From NCBI RefSeq assembly GCF_028453695.1, contig NC_135781.1:1178001-1242000 (forward strand): DNA of 64,000 nucleotides. Direction: 5' to 3'. Under the pieces are notes generated by a model, which did no database searches, had not been told where the DNA came from, and saw only the letters and a program-made list of their open reading frames with translations. The DNA comes from Augochlora pura. Lineage: Eukaryota; Arthropoda; Insecta; Hymenoptera; Halictidae. Position 1 is the stretch's first letter. Every line of letters begins with the position of its first letter. This document shows positions 23,053-34,200 of this stretch, piece after piece. The position numbers and the translations under genes were made by a program.

Positions 23053-24845
23053 TCAAATAATTAATTATTCCCATAACAAATTCATAATTCTAATAGTTAC
23101 TTTCATAAACAAATATAAAACGGCTGCCTTTATTACTCCGTGAACCTAGTGATAATATACAGGAAACGACCGTTCGATCGCGGGAAAAGAGCATCGCGGA
23201 AGAGATAATCGCTCGACAAAGTCTTCCCAAAATCGTGCCGACGACGACGACGCAGCAGCACGGAACCGACGCTCGCGGGTCCAACTTCCGTCGTCTCGGT
23301 TTCGCAGCGTGTAAACACCCCTCCCCCCGTTCCCCCAAACCAGGATAGAACAAGGGGGGGTACCGGGGAAATCAGTGGCGCGCGTGCCCCCCCCCCCCCT
23401 CCCCTCGCGTCCCCGCATCTTATTTTCGCCAGAACAATTCCTATTCTTGAATAATTCCGCGCCGCGTTAATGCGCGGCCCCCCTCCCTCCTCCTCCTTAA
23501 AGTTCATCCTTGGTTGCCGGGGTCCGCGGTGAATTACACAATTACGTCGGAGTCGTGATGATAATTTTACGCGCGCGAGCGTCCCCCCGCCACTTCGTCG
23601 ACCGGTTATTTTCAAACAATATTTAAAAAAAGAATATGGTAAAACAATGATGATTTTCAATCAAATAATATTTCAATCGAATATATTAATATCATCAGAT
23701 TTGAATATTAGTAAAAATGTCTGGGGACAGTTATCTCGTAACGTCTACAGAAACTGTACACAATTTCATTCGATCGAAGTGTTAAAAGCCGCGATCGAAG
23801 GAGGTTGGAACGCAATTTTGCGTGGTTATTTAAAAAAAAAAATTATATAAATCGCTACCCAGGTGAATGTTAATGGTTCTGGTGTGCACATTATTGAAAT
23901 TAAATAAAACATTAAAATTGAATGAAAATCATATCTTTTCTGCAGGTGTCCTATCATTTTGTCGTACTCGTCTTTTAAACAGATATAATTCCTATAAAAA
24001 AAAAACGTAATCCGTGGTTGCTTTCACGCGTGTTGATAAAGAAGGGGTATTGTCTATACATTCGCGCATTGTAATCGGTGACCCGGTTTCCGCGATTAGA
24101 AGACGCCGAACCGTAGAGCTCGTCGATTTCACTCGAACAGTTGTTTCCCTTCGATTCAATCGGGAAGATTGTTTTGCAGGCCGGGGGCCTCCCCCCTCCC
24201 TTCGCCCTGTCCGAGCAGCAGAGATCGTCAGGGACAACGCGAGCCGTCGTAACGATCTCGGAACGGTCTTGAAATCGTGCCAGAACGCTACAAAGTGATC
24301 AAACTTCTGCGCCGCGGCGGACTCAATCAAACTTTTCTCGCTCGAAGAATCCGGCCGCGGCGGAACGAGGCCGCCCCCCACTTTTTACGGAAATTGTTAC
24401 GTCTTCGTTCCCCCGAATCCCATTTCCACGCTGTTTCCACCGGACGCCGGAACAAACATCCTGAAATCTCCGTTTAAAAGATTCCTCCTGGGCGTCTCCC
24501 GGCCCTCTCGTCGTCGTCGTCGCGAAGTCACCGGACAGCTGGCGGAATTGCTTCATCGAAATCTGTAGCTGGCGGAGCGAGACGCTCGAAACGTAATAGG
24601 AACGAGGCGGATTATAATTCTTCGCTTTTCAACGCTTTGTTCTGTACAGATTACTCGACGCAAGTGAAATATTCTACCTTGAATCGTAAGCACGACATTG
24701 CGAAATATGGCGACTTCGAAAAATATTTGGAAATATATCCAAGTACTTTGAGAAAGTTATTCGAAAGTTTGCTGAATTTTCACCTTCATTCAATATAGGC
24801 TATACGTATCGTACATGTATAGTGTCTACCTTAATATACCCTAAA
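23053..24845. other. Unique noncoding DNA with poly-C tract
   Basis: A CpG-rich block (23150-23600) contains (GAC)n at 23238-23250, a 13-base C run at 23387-23399 and GGGGGGG at 23354-23360. AT-rich 23600-24000 is followed by balanced 24000-24640. Minus-strand frames at 23133-23660 and 23992-24381 are Gly/Arg/Ser-rich and lack domains. Confidence 0.48.
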
Positions 24846-25035
24846 GAATTATTTTCTTGCAATATATATATATATTCATTTAAATATATGTTATATATAT
24901 ACGTAATAAGTAAAATATAATATAATAAATAAGAAATAAAATATAATGTACTAAGTAATAAGTAAAATATAATATAATAAATAATAATTAAAATATAATG
25001 TACTAAGTAATAAGTAAAATGTAATAAAAAAAAAA
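24846..25035. repeat. AT-rich minisatellite, 52-bp period
   Basis: ATGTACTAAGTAATAAGTAA occurs at 24946 and 24998, 52 bases apart, within a field of AATATAATATAATAAATAA words that begins with (AT)n at 24865. A shorter degenerate version precedes it at about 24900. Confidence 0.82.
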
Positions 25036-26108
25036 CTTCGAGTGGAAAGGGTAAATAACGAAGCGACGAATATAATTCAACGCTAACGTTTCCCATAATT
25101 TCCGCGTGAAATGAACCGCGTCAGCGCTCAGATCCCCGTAACCATTATTCCGCGCCAGATGGCAGCCATTCGATTTCACTAAGAATGCGAACTATTTCAG
25201 CGCGTCGTTCGCCGGTCGTTTCGCGCGGAGAAAATTCATTCCGCGGATATCCGAAAGTCCGGGGAATCGCCCCGGGAACGACACCAATCCGTGGAAACAA
25301 TCCGAACGAAGAAGTTGGTACGTTTTCGCGACTCCGTCCCCGAAGGCCCGGCCGCTCGTCGTCTCTCCATCATCCGAGACCCCCGTTGGCCCCCGAACGG
25401 GGCGCGTGCACTTAGGCGAACACGAAATTCCTCGAGCCACTTCCGCCCCGATTGCGCCGAGAGCGGAATCACGACGCGACGCGCGACTACCCCTCCTCCC
25501 TCCTCCCTCCTCCCTCCTCCTCCTTGCTGATTATCCCCTGTTTTCCTTTCGCTGCGGCGCCCGTCCTCGTTATCTGCCCTCCCTCCCTCCCTTCCCTCTG
25601 TGTTTACCGGTGATACGTTTCCCCCGACTCGGAACGGACGAAAGCCGAGTGTACACGCGATCATCGTGACGCGTGTCGTGTCGTCGAATCCCGTCGTCAG
25701 CTGGAACAGTTTCTATTTTTACCTCTACGGCTTTCTGCTGTAAATCCTGCTATCTTCTGAATGCAGGACTTGGATTGCTGGTTCTCGCGCTACCTGCGAC
25801 AGTGTTTGAGGTTGGTATTAGATCAGGAGCGGACAGGTTTGCAGAGGTTAACGATCATAGCTGAATTTTTTCGGAGGAACGTACGTTTGAACATGTCTTT
25901 GCATGCGTTTGGGTGTGTTCGATTGTGTTTATATTTGTTTGAATGTGTTTGGACATGTTTGAATGATTCTCGTAACACGCGTTATAAGAATGTGCTCTGG
26001 TAAGCTGAGGTTTTATGCATTAGGGTGAAAATTCTTCAAACTTTGGGGATTTTATAGATCTCTGTCAATCTTCGATCAGCGACAGATCTCTCAACGACTT
26101 TGTTTGCT
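25036..26108. other. Unique noncoding DNA
   Basis: A (CCTCCCT)n pyrimidine tract lies at 25491-25521 and a second at 25579-25593. A TGTTTGAATGTGTTTGGACATG near-repeat lies at 25900-25965. A potential acceptor (TTCTGAATGCAG) precedes an open stretch at 25762, but no donor or partner exon was found, so it is not called as an exon. Confidence 0.45.
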
Positions 26109-26148
26109 CCGCTCGGCACTGCTCGGCACTGCTCGGCACCGCTCGGCT
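26109..26148. repeat. 10-bp tandem repeat GCTCGGCACT, 4 copies
   Basis: Four near-perfect units of GCTCGGCACT (the third changes T to C). The array is compact and GC-rich. Confidence 0.93.
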
Positions 26149-26744
26149 TGGATCCCGCGTGCCGAATATTTTCGCGCGCCGAACGCTCGCCCCGGCGAGT
26201 TCAGGCCGACGAGTAATGCGCGTGAAATGAAAATGATGCATCAAGAACTCGGTGGAAAAGAAGCGTTCGCTCCAGATTCTGGAATATTAAGCGCGGCGCT
26301 GATAAATCGCGGCGGCGTCGGCGGCGGAAGCGGGTGCGCAGCGTGTTGTACCGTTCGGAGTTATTAGTGCCATTTGTTACAGTAATATACACTGTCCGGG
26401 TGGGGGAGGGTAAAGTATAAAGCAAGGATCCGCCAGCGGCAACCCTTATAACGCGACCGATCCATCTGCCCCCTCGAAAATGCCCCATCTTCACCGACGT
26501 GTTAGGTCCTCTGGTAAATTGCCGGATCTTACGGGGACCTTATCTCTCCGTCGAATCGCGGGGTTTATGAATTCTTCTTCGCCTCTTTTCTTCCGAGTAC
26601 TGTCGTCGCCGCCGCCGCCGTCCGCCTCTCTGCTTTTAACGAGCGGGGGGAACACTGTTGCGTTAGAGGGATGCACGGATTTGTCAGCCGAATAGAACGG
26701 CGAGGAAATGGCTGAAATAGTGGCGGGACGAAGGTGCGCGCCGG
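26149..26744. other. Unique noncoding DNA
   Basis: Mixed composition with a GCCGCC run at 26608-26622. No gene, element or tandem repeat is recognised. Confidence 0.5.
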
Positions 26745-27080
26745 TGAATGTTTTCTGTATTATATTTGGGTTATGTTCAGGCTATATTCTATGATGCTAT
26801 GTATTCTATATTGTTTTCTATTTATTGCATTTTATATTATTTTATATTCTATATTATATTCTATATTCTATATCATATTTTATATTATTCCATATTCTAT
26901 AGTATATTCTATATTATTCTATATTCTACTATATATTATATATTATTTTATATTTCACAGTATATTTTATTTTATTCCATATTTTACGGTATATCTTATA
27001 TTATTCTACATTCTACAGTATAATCTTATATTATTCTATACTCTATATTATATTTCACATTATTCTTTGTATACTTCAAA
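26745..27080. repeat. TATATTCTATATTATTCTAT-type AT minisatellite
   Basis: About 300 bases of degenerate TTCTATATTATATTCTATA / TTTTATATTATTCCATATT units with TACAGTATAA variants. The open frames (Tyr/Ile/Phe-rich, 26734-27099) come from the repeat. Units are too diverged to fix one period by eye. Confidence 0.85.
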
Positions 27081-29194
27081 GTATGTTTTCTATACTTGAT
27101 TGAACTTTACAATAGTCATTGAAAACCCTGGAAGAGCAATTTAGACGATTTTAATCGGCCAGGCGCTTTGTACAGACGACACAGCGATTCCTCTTCCTGC
27201 GCCGAAACCGCGTGCAAGTCGACCACGGAGCAGCAGGATCGATCACCGAAAGAACCACGCTCCCCAATTTCTTTGCCTACTAAAAACATCGAGCGACTCG
27301 AGTCGGCCGTTAAATTGGCATCATAGGAGGGCATCGTAGGAGAGCGTGTGGTGCTCTTTGAGAGAAGAGCATCCCTCGAACGTACCTTTCGGTAGCCGAA
27401 GCGTTAACGAGCCCTCGAGGAACGGGCGGGGCTCCTGAAAAATCCCTCGGCGAGAGTTGATGGTCGCCAAGAAGAAAATGTTTTAATAACGATCCCGAGC
27501 CGAGGCACCGCGATGAAAAACATTCGGCGCACCGGGTGCCGGTTCCCCGTCATTAGTTCACCGTGGCTGCCGATGGTCCGAGAGGCCAGCACTTAGGCAG
27601 CTCTGGCTGGCACTAACGCCCCGCACTCCAGGGCTCTCGTATAAATCACGGCCGAATAGGAGTCGCGTCGAAGCAGAGCGCCTCTCCTCTCCTCGCTTCG
27701 CCTCGCCTCGTTGCTATCTGGAGCACAGACGGGGGACAACAAGTGTCGAGAGCTTCCGATGGAACTGAAATTCAGAGCCGGCCGCCGTAATTTTCGATCG
27801 TTTAGCGGCCGAATGCGGCAAGATGGCGGCGCTGGAAGATGGAGCCAGGTGAAACGATCCGCCAGGGGGATGGACGGGGACCGCTGAAAAATTGTACTCT
27901 CGGAATTACAGTCGCCGCGAGGAGGCCGCGAGCAAGAACACGCCGAAACGGAAGGAGAGTTTCGTCGTCGGCGCGCTCGCGCGAGCTCGTCTCGGCTTTG
28001 ATAGGCCACGGTTGCCGGTCCGATTGCCGGGACGTGCCAGACCGTCGGGCGGGGCCCGGGTCTCTAAAAGCCCGGCGGAGCTTTTAAGAGGCGGCGTTAT
28101 TGCGTTATTCCGCGTTACACTTATCTGACCCGCGTTCTCCTCCGCTCCCGGCAATGGAAACGCTCTCACGACCGTCGCGTCGTCGTCGTCGTCCCCCCCT
28201 CGAACAAGCGCCTATCGGCCTCCGAATCTCGACACCGACGACTCCCGCTCCCTGCCGCGACGACCCAATTACTACCGCTTGAAGATAGCGCCGAATAAAT
28301 GGTTGCTCGAAGCGCGCCACGCTCTACGTCGCCCGGAATAAATTAGGAGTTCGCGCCCAGACGCCGCCGCTCCGCGTCTCTCCGCGTCTCTCCGCGTCGC
28401 GCTCCGCCTCGCGCCGGAGAATCCATTCAGCTGTCTAGCAGGAGAATCGGTCAACAGATCATCCGGGAATTTAGCGGAGAAACACGCGCGGCCGTGTTAT
28501 TGTCTCCGGTGATAGAGCGACTCCCGATCCCCGATTCCCTGCCGCTGAAACGGCGGTAACCCTCTCGCGCGGTTTGCTCCCTCTCTTGCGCCGCACTGTC
28601 GTTCGGATCGAGAAATTCAGTAAGTCTCGATATTTTTTTCAAAAAACAGAGTAGTTGAAGCTACTGTTTTTTTTTTAAATTATTTTTAGTGAAAATATCA
28701 TTGAAGCATATCTGATGGTTCAAAAGTTATGAAATCAATCCTTTTCTACATTTTTATAATATAATCAATATTTTCTAATTAACTATCATTCTCTGTTAAT
28801 CTAATTTAATTAATTCTACATTTTAGTATAGTATGATATTAGCGAGAGTAACGAAAAATATATATAAAAGTCTCTGAAACGAAATCAAGAAAACTGAGAA
28901 ACATCGTCATTTGCAAAACCACAGCGTCACAGTCTGTTCGACTGTTCGACTGCGGCATCGCCGGTAACCCGAAACCGAAACAGACTGTGTTTCACTCCCA
29001 CACGACCGTGGAACATCGACGCCATCCAAAACTGTGGTCGATTTATTTCCAAGTGAAACGTGTCAGCGCATTGCTTTCCACGACTATTTGCTCGTATTTG
29101 AAAATTAATTTCTGCCCTAATGCATTGCAGTATGTCAATTTGGTTCTGACGAAATTTATTAAATGAAATATATAATAAATTTAATATTGTGTGA
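27081..29194. other. Unique noncoding DNA, CpG-rich 27400-28620
   Basis: The longest GC-rich unique block in the window. It includes TCTCCTCTCCTCGCTTCGCC at 27682-27701, a (CGT)n patch at 28176-28190 and three copies of TCTCCGCGTCT at 28366-28398. Frames are open on both strands for long distances (27593-28009 minus, 27839-28128 plus), as expected in stop-poor DNA. AT-rich sequence follows at 28620-28900. A weak GTCTGTTCGACTGTTCGACTG repeat lies near 28931. Confidence 0.48.
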
Positions 29195-29605
29195 AAATAT
29201 TGTAGTTTCTAAAATGTAAAAATACTCCTGTTTATAAAATTTTATTGAAATACTCCAGTTTATAAAATTTTATAAAAACACTCGAGTTTCTATAATTTTT
29301 AAAATATTGTAGTTTCCAAAATTTCTTAAAAATACTCCAGTTTCTAAAATTTTATTAAAACACTCCAGTTTCTATAATTTTTAAAATACTGTAGTTTCTA
29401 ACATTTCTTAAAAATACTCCAGTTTCTAAAATTTTTTTGAAATACTCCAGTTTCTAAAATTTTTAAAATACTGTAGTTTATAAAATTTCTTAAAAATACT
29501 CAAGTTTTTAAAATTCCATTAAAATACTCCAGTTTTTAAAATTTTATTAAAACACTCCAGTTTCTAAAATTTTATCAAAACCCTCCACTTTCCAAAATTG
29601 TCTAA
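29195..29605. repeat. CTCCAGTTTCTAAAATTTT minisatellite with 82-bp higher-order unit
   Basis: Basic units of about 27 bp (ACTCCAGTTTCTAAAATTTT plus an A-rich tail) alternate with a GTAGTTT variant. The GTAGTTT variant falls at 29202, 29309, 29391 and 29473, so the last intervals are exactly 82 bases, or three basic units. Confidence 0.9.
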
Positions 29606-30248
29606 GGTCTCGACAGGCCAGTAAAAGCGTCGAAAACAATGAAAAGCCCATTCGGCTCGTTTCGATGAACGCGGTTTAATTTTCTGGTTTCCAAACGCGC
29701 GAACAACCGGGCACAATGAAATCGCGAGCGAACAGAACCGAGATTAATAACCGTCTGAATTCGTTCTCCGGTGTTGCCGCGCCGGACCGAGACCCGAGAG
29801 GATATCCACCGACGAAATCAGATTAATTAGAATCGTTTAAAAGTAGCGCGTCCGGCGGGGATCGGCGATCTCTTCCGCGAAAACAAGACGCGTAAAAAAC
29901 GCGAAACGAGATCCGCTCGCGCGTCAATCCGATCGGAGCAGCAGCGGCGGCTCCCCTCCCCCCCTCCCACCCCGCGAACCGCTTGATATTCACGTGAAAT
30001 CAATTAACGGCGCGAAAGAAAATGGAAATGAAATCGGAAACAATCTGGCAGAGTGGAACGTAAAAATCAATTATAACACCGTCGCGTCCCGCACTCGGCC
30101 CGATTGGCCCGATCGGAAAAAGTCAATTATCGGAGTTAATTAAGGCGGTTAATGCTCCATAAACCGCCGACAGGCCGTGATACAATGAAAAGTCAAACTC
30201 GTTAACTCTATCCTTGACGGGGCACAATGAAACGAGGAACCGGAACAA
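29606..30248. other. Unique noncoding DNA
   Basis: Balanced sequence with several AATTAA/TTAATTAA cores (30000, 30126-30150) and a CCCCTCCCCCCCTCCC tract at 29953-29969. No gene is supported. Confidence 0.45.
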
Positions 30249-30285
30249 GGGGGGGGGAGGGGGAAAGGGGGGGGGGGGGGGGGGG
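30249..30285. repeat. Poly-G tract with GGA/GAAAG interruptions
   Basis: An interrupted G tract ends in 19 consecutive G (30267-30285). Confidence 0.9.
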
Positions 30286-30719
30286 TCTTAATTCACTCTA
30301 TCGGGAACGCGGCTCGGCCGGCGAAAAATAAGGGAAAAGAAACGCGCGTCCGGGCCGGTGTCCCCCGTTTTTCCTTCCTTTTCGCCGCTATAAACGATCC
30401 GGCCGCCGCGGAAAGGCGACGAACGGACAATTTGTCGCGACGAATGTTCCCAGCCGGGGTCGACTCTCGAAAAAGCGCGGCGAACGGAACACGCTCCGCG
30501 GCTGACAATCAAACAGACGCGCGTTCGACAGTTTGCAAGGCGTTGATTGACCAACAATTATTCGACTTTTTTATTCGACGCGTTTCGAGGGAAAAGTTTC
30601 CTGTAACATTATTCAGCGTAATTTCAATTTAAAATCGTATCGCGAGAGGTTTTAACCCTTCGCCCTCGAGTTTTCGGAGAAGCATCCGTTTCGACGGTTC
30701 GCCGTCGTTTCGAAGGCGC
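30286..30719. other. Unique CpG-rich noncoding DNA
   Basis: Overlapping frames lie on both strands at 30288-30632 with no domain. TTAACCCTTCGCCCTCGAG at 30653-30671 resembles a family A terminus, but nothing around it matches the family interior, so it is not called as an element. Confidence 0.45.
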
Positions 30720-30960
30720 TCTCATCGTTGTCGGACGGTCGCCGGCGACGCAATTAATCAGACGATCGGTCGCGTAAAACTCGGACAGGCCGCGTCGTTA
30801 ATTACCCGCGACGCTCCTCCGGCGGGCGACGAGCAATTAACCCAGGTGTACCGTAGTCGATACGTTAATCACGATGATAATTAGGACATATAATAGAACG
30901 GCCGGGCTCGACGTTAATTATACGGCGGCGTTATTAAATAGATAAACCAGCCGAAACGGC
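30720..30960. promoter_or_regulatory. Candidate regulatory block rich in TAAT-core motifs
   Basis: Within 240 bases lie CAATTAATCA, GTTAATTACC, CAATTAACC, GTTAATCAC, ATAATTAGG and GTTAATTATA, six TAAT/ATTA cores of the type homeodomain proteins can bind, plus CAGGTG (an E-box) at 30843. The spacers are CpG-rich. TAAT cores are common by chance, so this is a suggestion only. Nearby blocks show a similar but weaker pattern. Confidence 0.2.
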
Positions 30961-31498
30961 GAAAACATTTTAATCGAATCCACCGGCCGCTCGCATGATA
31001 AACCCGGTTAATCGTATTCCGGACGAGATTTTAAGCAACACCGGCCCACCATAAATTACTCGGTAATTGCGGCCACCTAACCGCACGCCTAGGACTCTGC
31101 CGCCCCGGCCCCGGCCGGGGAACGGTCCATTGTTGATACTATCCTTCGAGGAGAGGAGTGAGAGGGTCTTCCTTTTAATTGGCTCCTCGAGACGAACGGC
31201 GGAGATTCGCGGAAACTGCGCCCGGAGGTGAATTGTATCCTTCGGAGACTGCGGCACCTGCTAATAAATGTTCTCTTCTTACGTTTTTTATCGAGCGCCC
31301 GCAACCTCGCATGGGATTCGTTTCTGCAGCGAGGGCGCACAGGATGAAACGATTCCCTGGAAAGATTACGCTCCAGCGACGCACGATTAATCCGAAGAAT
31401 TAATTTCACATTTATTCGTTTCAGACGTAAATATGAGAAAGCGAAGTTTAATGGAAATTTGATTAAGGAGCTTTCGAAGCATCGCCGCGGCTTTTTTA
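30961..31498. other. Unique noncoding DNA
   Basis: No repeat or gene is recognised. Frames at 30970-31538 on the minus strand overlap in several phases and lack domains. Confidence 0.45.
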
Positions 31499-31702
31499 TT
31501 AACCCTTTGTATTCTAAAATTGTTCTGTCACGTCCCAAAATTATTTTTATACTAACAAAAATTCTAAAAAACAGTGAAACTGTTGTTGCGAGTGGCGATG
31601 AACAATTTCATACATAAAAAATAAATTTTGTCACATAAATATGTTTGTCACACTACAAACCAGAAAAATTAAGTTAAGGTAGCTTCGTGCGTGAAGGGTT
31701 AA
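31499..31702. mobile_element. Family A-like TTAA-flanked MITE
   Basis: TTAACCCTTTGTATTCTAAAA opens the element, and a right end of GCTTCGTGCGTGAAGGGTTAA closes it 204 bases later. The interior shares AAAATTATTTTTATACTAAC with the 46041 copy. The inverted ends have diverged (TGTATTC versus CACGCACG), consistent with an old insertion. No coding frame is present. Confidence 0.68.
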
Positions 31703-31964
31703 TTCTTTTCTCACCGATATTATTGGTCAACGAAGGAATCGTTTGCAGCAAGAAATAAATTTGTTGTATTTGGAAGCGAAGTAACAATTCGCCGATTTTC
31801 CACGAACCTGTCGAAGAGAGAGATAGAGAGAGGGGGAAGGGGCCCGCGCGGTGACCGACAGATTAAAATTCCTCCGGGGAAGGGAAACTCAAGTGGACGA
31901 AGCGGGGAACTAAGCCGTAATCCCGCGTTTGCCCGGTGAGTTAGAGCGCGAGGCCGGGCGGGGA
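31703..31964. other. Unique noncoding DNA
   Basis: Short unique stretch with a GA-rich patch at 31816-31840. No gene is seen. Confidence 0.5.
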
Positions 31965-32104
31965 GGGGGGGGGGGGGGGGGGGGNNNNNNNNNNNNNNNN
32001 NNNNNNNNNNNNNNNNNNNNNNNNNNNNNNNNNNNNNNNNNNNNNNNNNNNNNNNNNNNNNNNNNNNNNNNNNNNNNNNNNNNNAGAGAGAGAGAGAGAG
32101 AGAG
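31965..32104. repeat. Poly-G / 100-N gap / (AG)n
   Basis: Twenty G run directly into a 100-N gap (31985-32084), which is followed at once by an AG run of 20 bases. The gap clearly sits inside a simple-repeat region that could not be assembled. The 299-residue minus-strand open frame (31720-32619) crosses it and has no recognisable domain. Confidence 0.95.
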
Positions 32105-32804
32105 CCGGTTCTCAAAATTCCCGGAGTTTCTGGCAACGAGCGAAACCACTTTCGTCGAAGTATCCGAAGCGGCAATGACGTCGCGACGCTTGTCCACCGG
32201 AAGCCGCAGGGCTGCTTTCGCGGTCGCGCCGGCTGCGCCGTAGAGGATGCAGTCGCAGTTGCAGTTGCAACCCGGGGGGGGGGAGAGAGCACTTTCGTCC
32301 ACGGCCCCTTGGAATCTACATCGGCGACACACATACACAAACACACATACATAAACGCAAACACAGGTGCACAAACACAAACGCACGGAACATACGCGGA
32401 GCGTAAACGTCGCGAGACGACGTCCTCGGTTTCAGCGTTCGCAACGGAACCGTCGCGTCTAAAGAACTGAACCCTCGAAGTAACCGTGGAATTCTCTTTC
32501 TTTTTTCTCCCGTCGAGCAAAGTCTGATTAGCCATGGAAATCGGGATTTCCCGAATGGTTACGGTTAGCGTCGCTTTTCCTGGTTCTCGGTGTATGAAAC
32601 GGTTCGGTTTCCGCGGCATGATTTCCGTTCAATGTTCCTGTTTAGTGGCTCGGGGAAAACAGTCTTTGACCCAGTTAGAGAGAAATTCCGAAGAATTTTT
32701 TACTTGGATGAATTTTATTATCCAATAAGCACAAGGCGTCTTAAGGAAGTCTGTATTGTATGTACATTTTAGGTCTGAGTGACTTGATCAATAAAGTGGA
32801 CTGT
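32105..32804. other. Unique noncoding DNA with (CA)-rich patch
   Basis: ACACATACACAAACACACATAC-type CA-rich sequence spans 32328-32392, and a 10-base G run lies near 32274-32283. Positions 32460-32800 are unique. Frames at 32534-32772 have no family match that I recognise. Confidence 0.5.
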
Positions 32805-33160
32805 TTTGAGACTTAAAGACGACTTAAAGACAGTTTAAAGACGACTTAACGACAGCTTAGAGACGTTCGAAAACGGACGTTTTAAAGATTGCTTAATGAC
32901 GGCTTAAAGACGACTTAAAGGCGTATTAAAGACGTCTTAAAGACAGTTTAAAGACAGCTTAAAGACGTCCGAAAGCAGACGTTTTAAAGATGGCTTAATG
33001 ACGGCTTAAAGACGACTTAAAGACAGCTTAAAGACGACTTAACGACAGCTTAAAGACGACTTAACGACAGCTTAAAGACAGCTTAAAGAGGTCCGAAAGC
33101 AGACGTTCTAAAGACAGCTTAAAGACTACTTAAAAACGACTTAAAAACGGTTCAAAAATA
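32805..33160. repeat. GACGACTTAAA minisatellite (11 bp) with about 102-bp higher-order unit
   Basis: About thirty units read GACTTAAAGAC / GACAGCTTAAA / GACGGCTTAAA. A longer block, GTCCGAAAGCAGACGTT (first copy GTTCGAAAACGGACGTT), marks higher-order units at 32865, 32967 and 33091, with spacings of 102 and 124. The array is the reverse-complement relative of 20690-20875. It contains TTAAAGACGTCT, also present in the arms of the foldback at 47349. Confidence 0.92.
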
Positions 33161-33371
33161 GTGATTATTTTCGAAATCACGAATCTCCATCATTCACCTA
33201 TTACTGATTGCGAAATGACGAAGTTCCGTCGCGCCGACGAACGCGCGTTAAAGAAAGCCGAGAATTCAACGGCGCGAAACGCTAGAGAGAGAACAGGATC
33301 CCTTTATCTCGCCGTTTTGTAACCAATGCCGCGGTACCGGAACATTTCGAAACGTTTAACGAGTTTTCTGG

Positions 33372-33373
<2 letters not shown>
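33161..33373. other. Short unique noncoding segment
   Basis: A balanced segment between the minisatellite and the AG run. Nothing is recognised. Confidence 0.5.

Positions 33374-33418
<45 letters not shown>
33374..33418. repeat. (AG)n microsatellite, 45 bases
   Basis: A pure AG run, among the longest in the window. The SLSLSL minus-strand frames at 33304-33784 derive from it. Confidence 0.97.
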
Positions 33419-33420
<2 letters not shown>

Positions 33421-34102
33421 TTGCGGAGGCGTTCGAAGAAAAGGTGATCCGCTTATTTGAATACCGCGTGGGGGGGCAGATAAACGCAAAGGCGACACGC
33501 GAGCAGAACGGCGCGGAAAAAATATTCTCGGATCTTAATCGGCAGTTAACAGGAAGCGGGGTCAAGACGGGAGGAAGCGAGAGGAAATGGGGAGGGGCGG
33601 CCGAGGGGACACGGGGGTCGTGGGGTGAAGAGAAGAGGGGCGACGGCCGGTGGGGCCAGGAAAGTAGCGGAAGTGTGCCTGTTAGCCGGGCGGCGAGACT
33701 CCGTAAAAGTGAAATAGTGCCGCGGCCGGCGAGCAATCTCAGCCTGGCTGGTGACAATTTTTTATCTTTACGAGCCGGCCGCACCCGTTGTTCCTATTGC
33801 ATAAGTGGAGGGCAAGAAGAATTATGCATTTACGTAAATTATGACAGCGCCGCGGAAATGGCTTCCTCCGGCCTAGAAAACTCCTACGGCCGCCCTCCCG
33901 CCTCTCTTACCGAGAAACTTAGGCTGGGATAACAGCTTTCCGGTTGCCGTGTCGCCTCGCCACGCCTCGCCGCGCCTCGCCTTCTCTCCTGCAATCTCGA
34001 AAAGAACACGCCGGCTGTCTGCCCCCGCTGAGAAATTGGACCGCGCTAACGCGTTCGGTGTAGTCGTCGCATTCCTACCGAGCCGATGCTGTTCTTCGCC
34101 CG
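33419..34102. other. Unique CpG/GA-rich noncoding DNA
   Basis: A plus-strand frame of 162 codons (33444-33932) is Gly/Arg/Ser-rich and is opposed by open minus-strand frames. A CGCCACGCCTCGCCGCGCCTCGCC pentamer/decamer-like patch lies at 33957-33980. No gene is called. Confidence 0.45.
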
Positions 34103-34200
34103 GCGACATACTTTAATTGTCGCGACAATATTCGCGACATACTTTAATTGCCGCGACAATATTCACGATATACTTTAATTGTCGCGATATACATTAAATT
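34103..34200. repeat. 31-bp palindromic tandem repeat, about 3 copies
   Basis: GCGACATACTTTAATTG starts at 34103 and 34134, and a mutated copy (ACGATATACTTTAATTG) at 34165, each 31 bases apart. Each unit has an ATTGTCGCGACAAT palindrome (the second reads TTGCCGCGACAA). Confidence 0.9.

Noticed and set aside
25751..25864. Possible exon after a TTCTGAATGCAG acceptor
   Set aside because: There is no matching donor or neighbouring exon, and the downstream sequence drifts into TGTTTGAATG near-repeats.
30653..30671. TTAACCCTTCGCCCTCGAG as another family A element
   Set aside because: Only the terminal-like word matches. No family A interior or second end follows.
31720..32619. 299-codon minus-strand open frame
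   Set aside because: It reads through a 100-N gap, a poly-G run and an AG microsatellite, with no recognisable domain.
33444..33932. 162-codon plus-strand frame
   Set aside because: Gly/Arg-rich with opposing open frames; it begins just after an AG microsatellite and has no domain.
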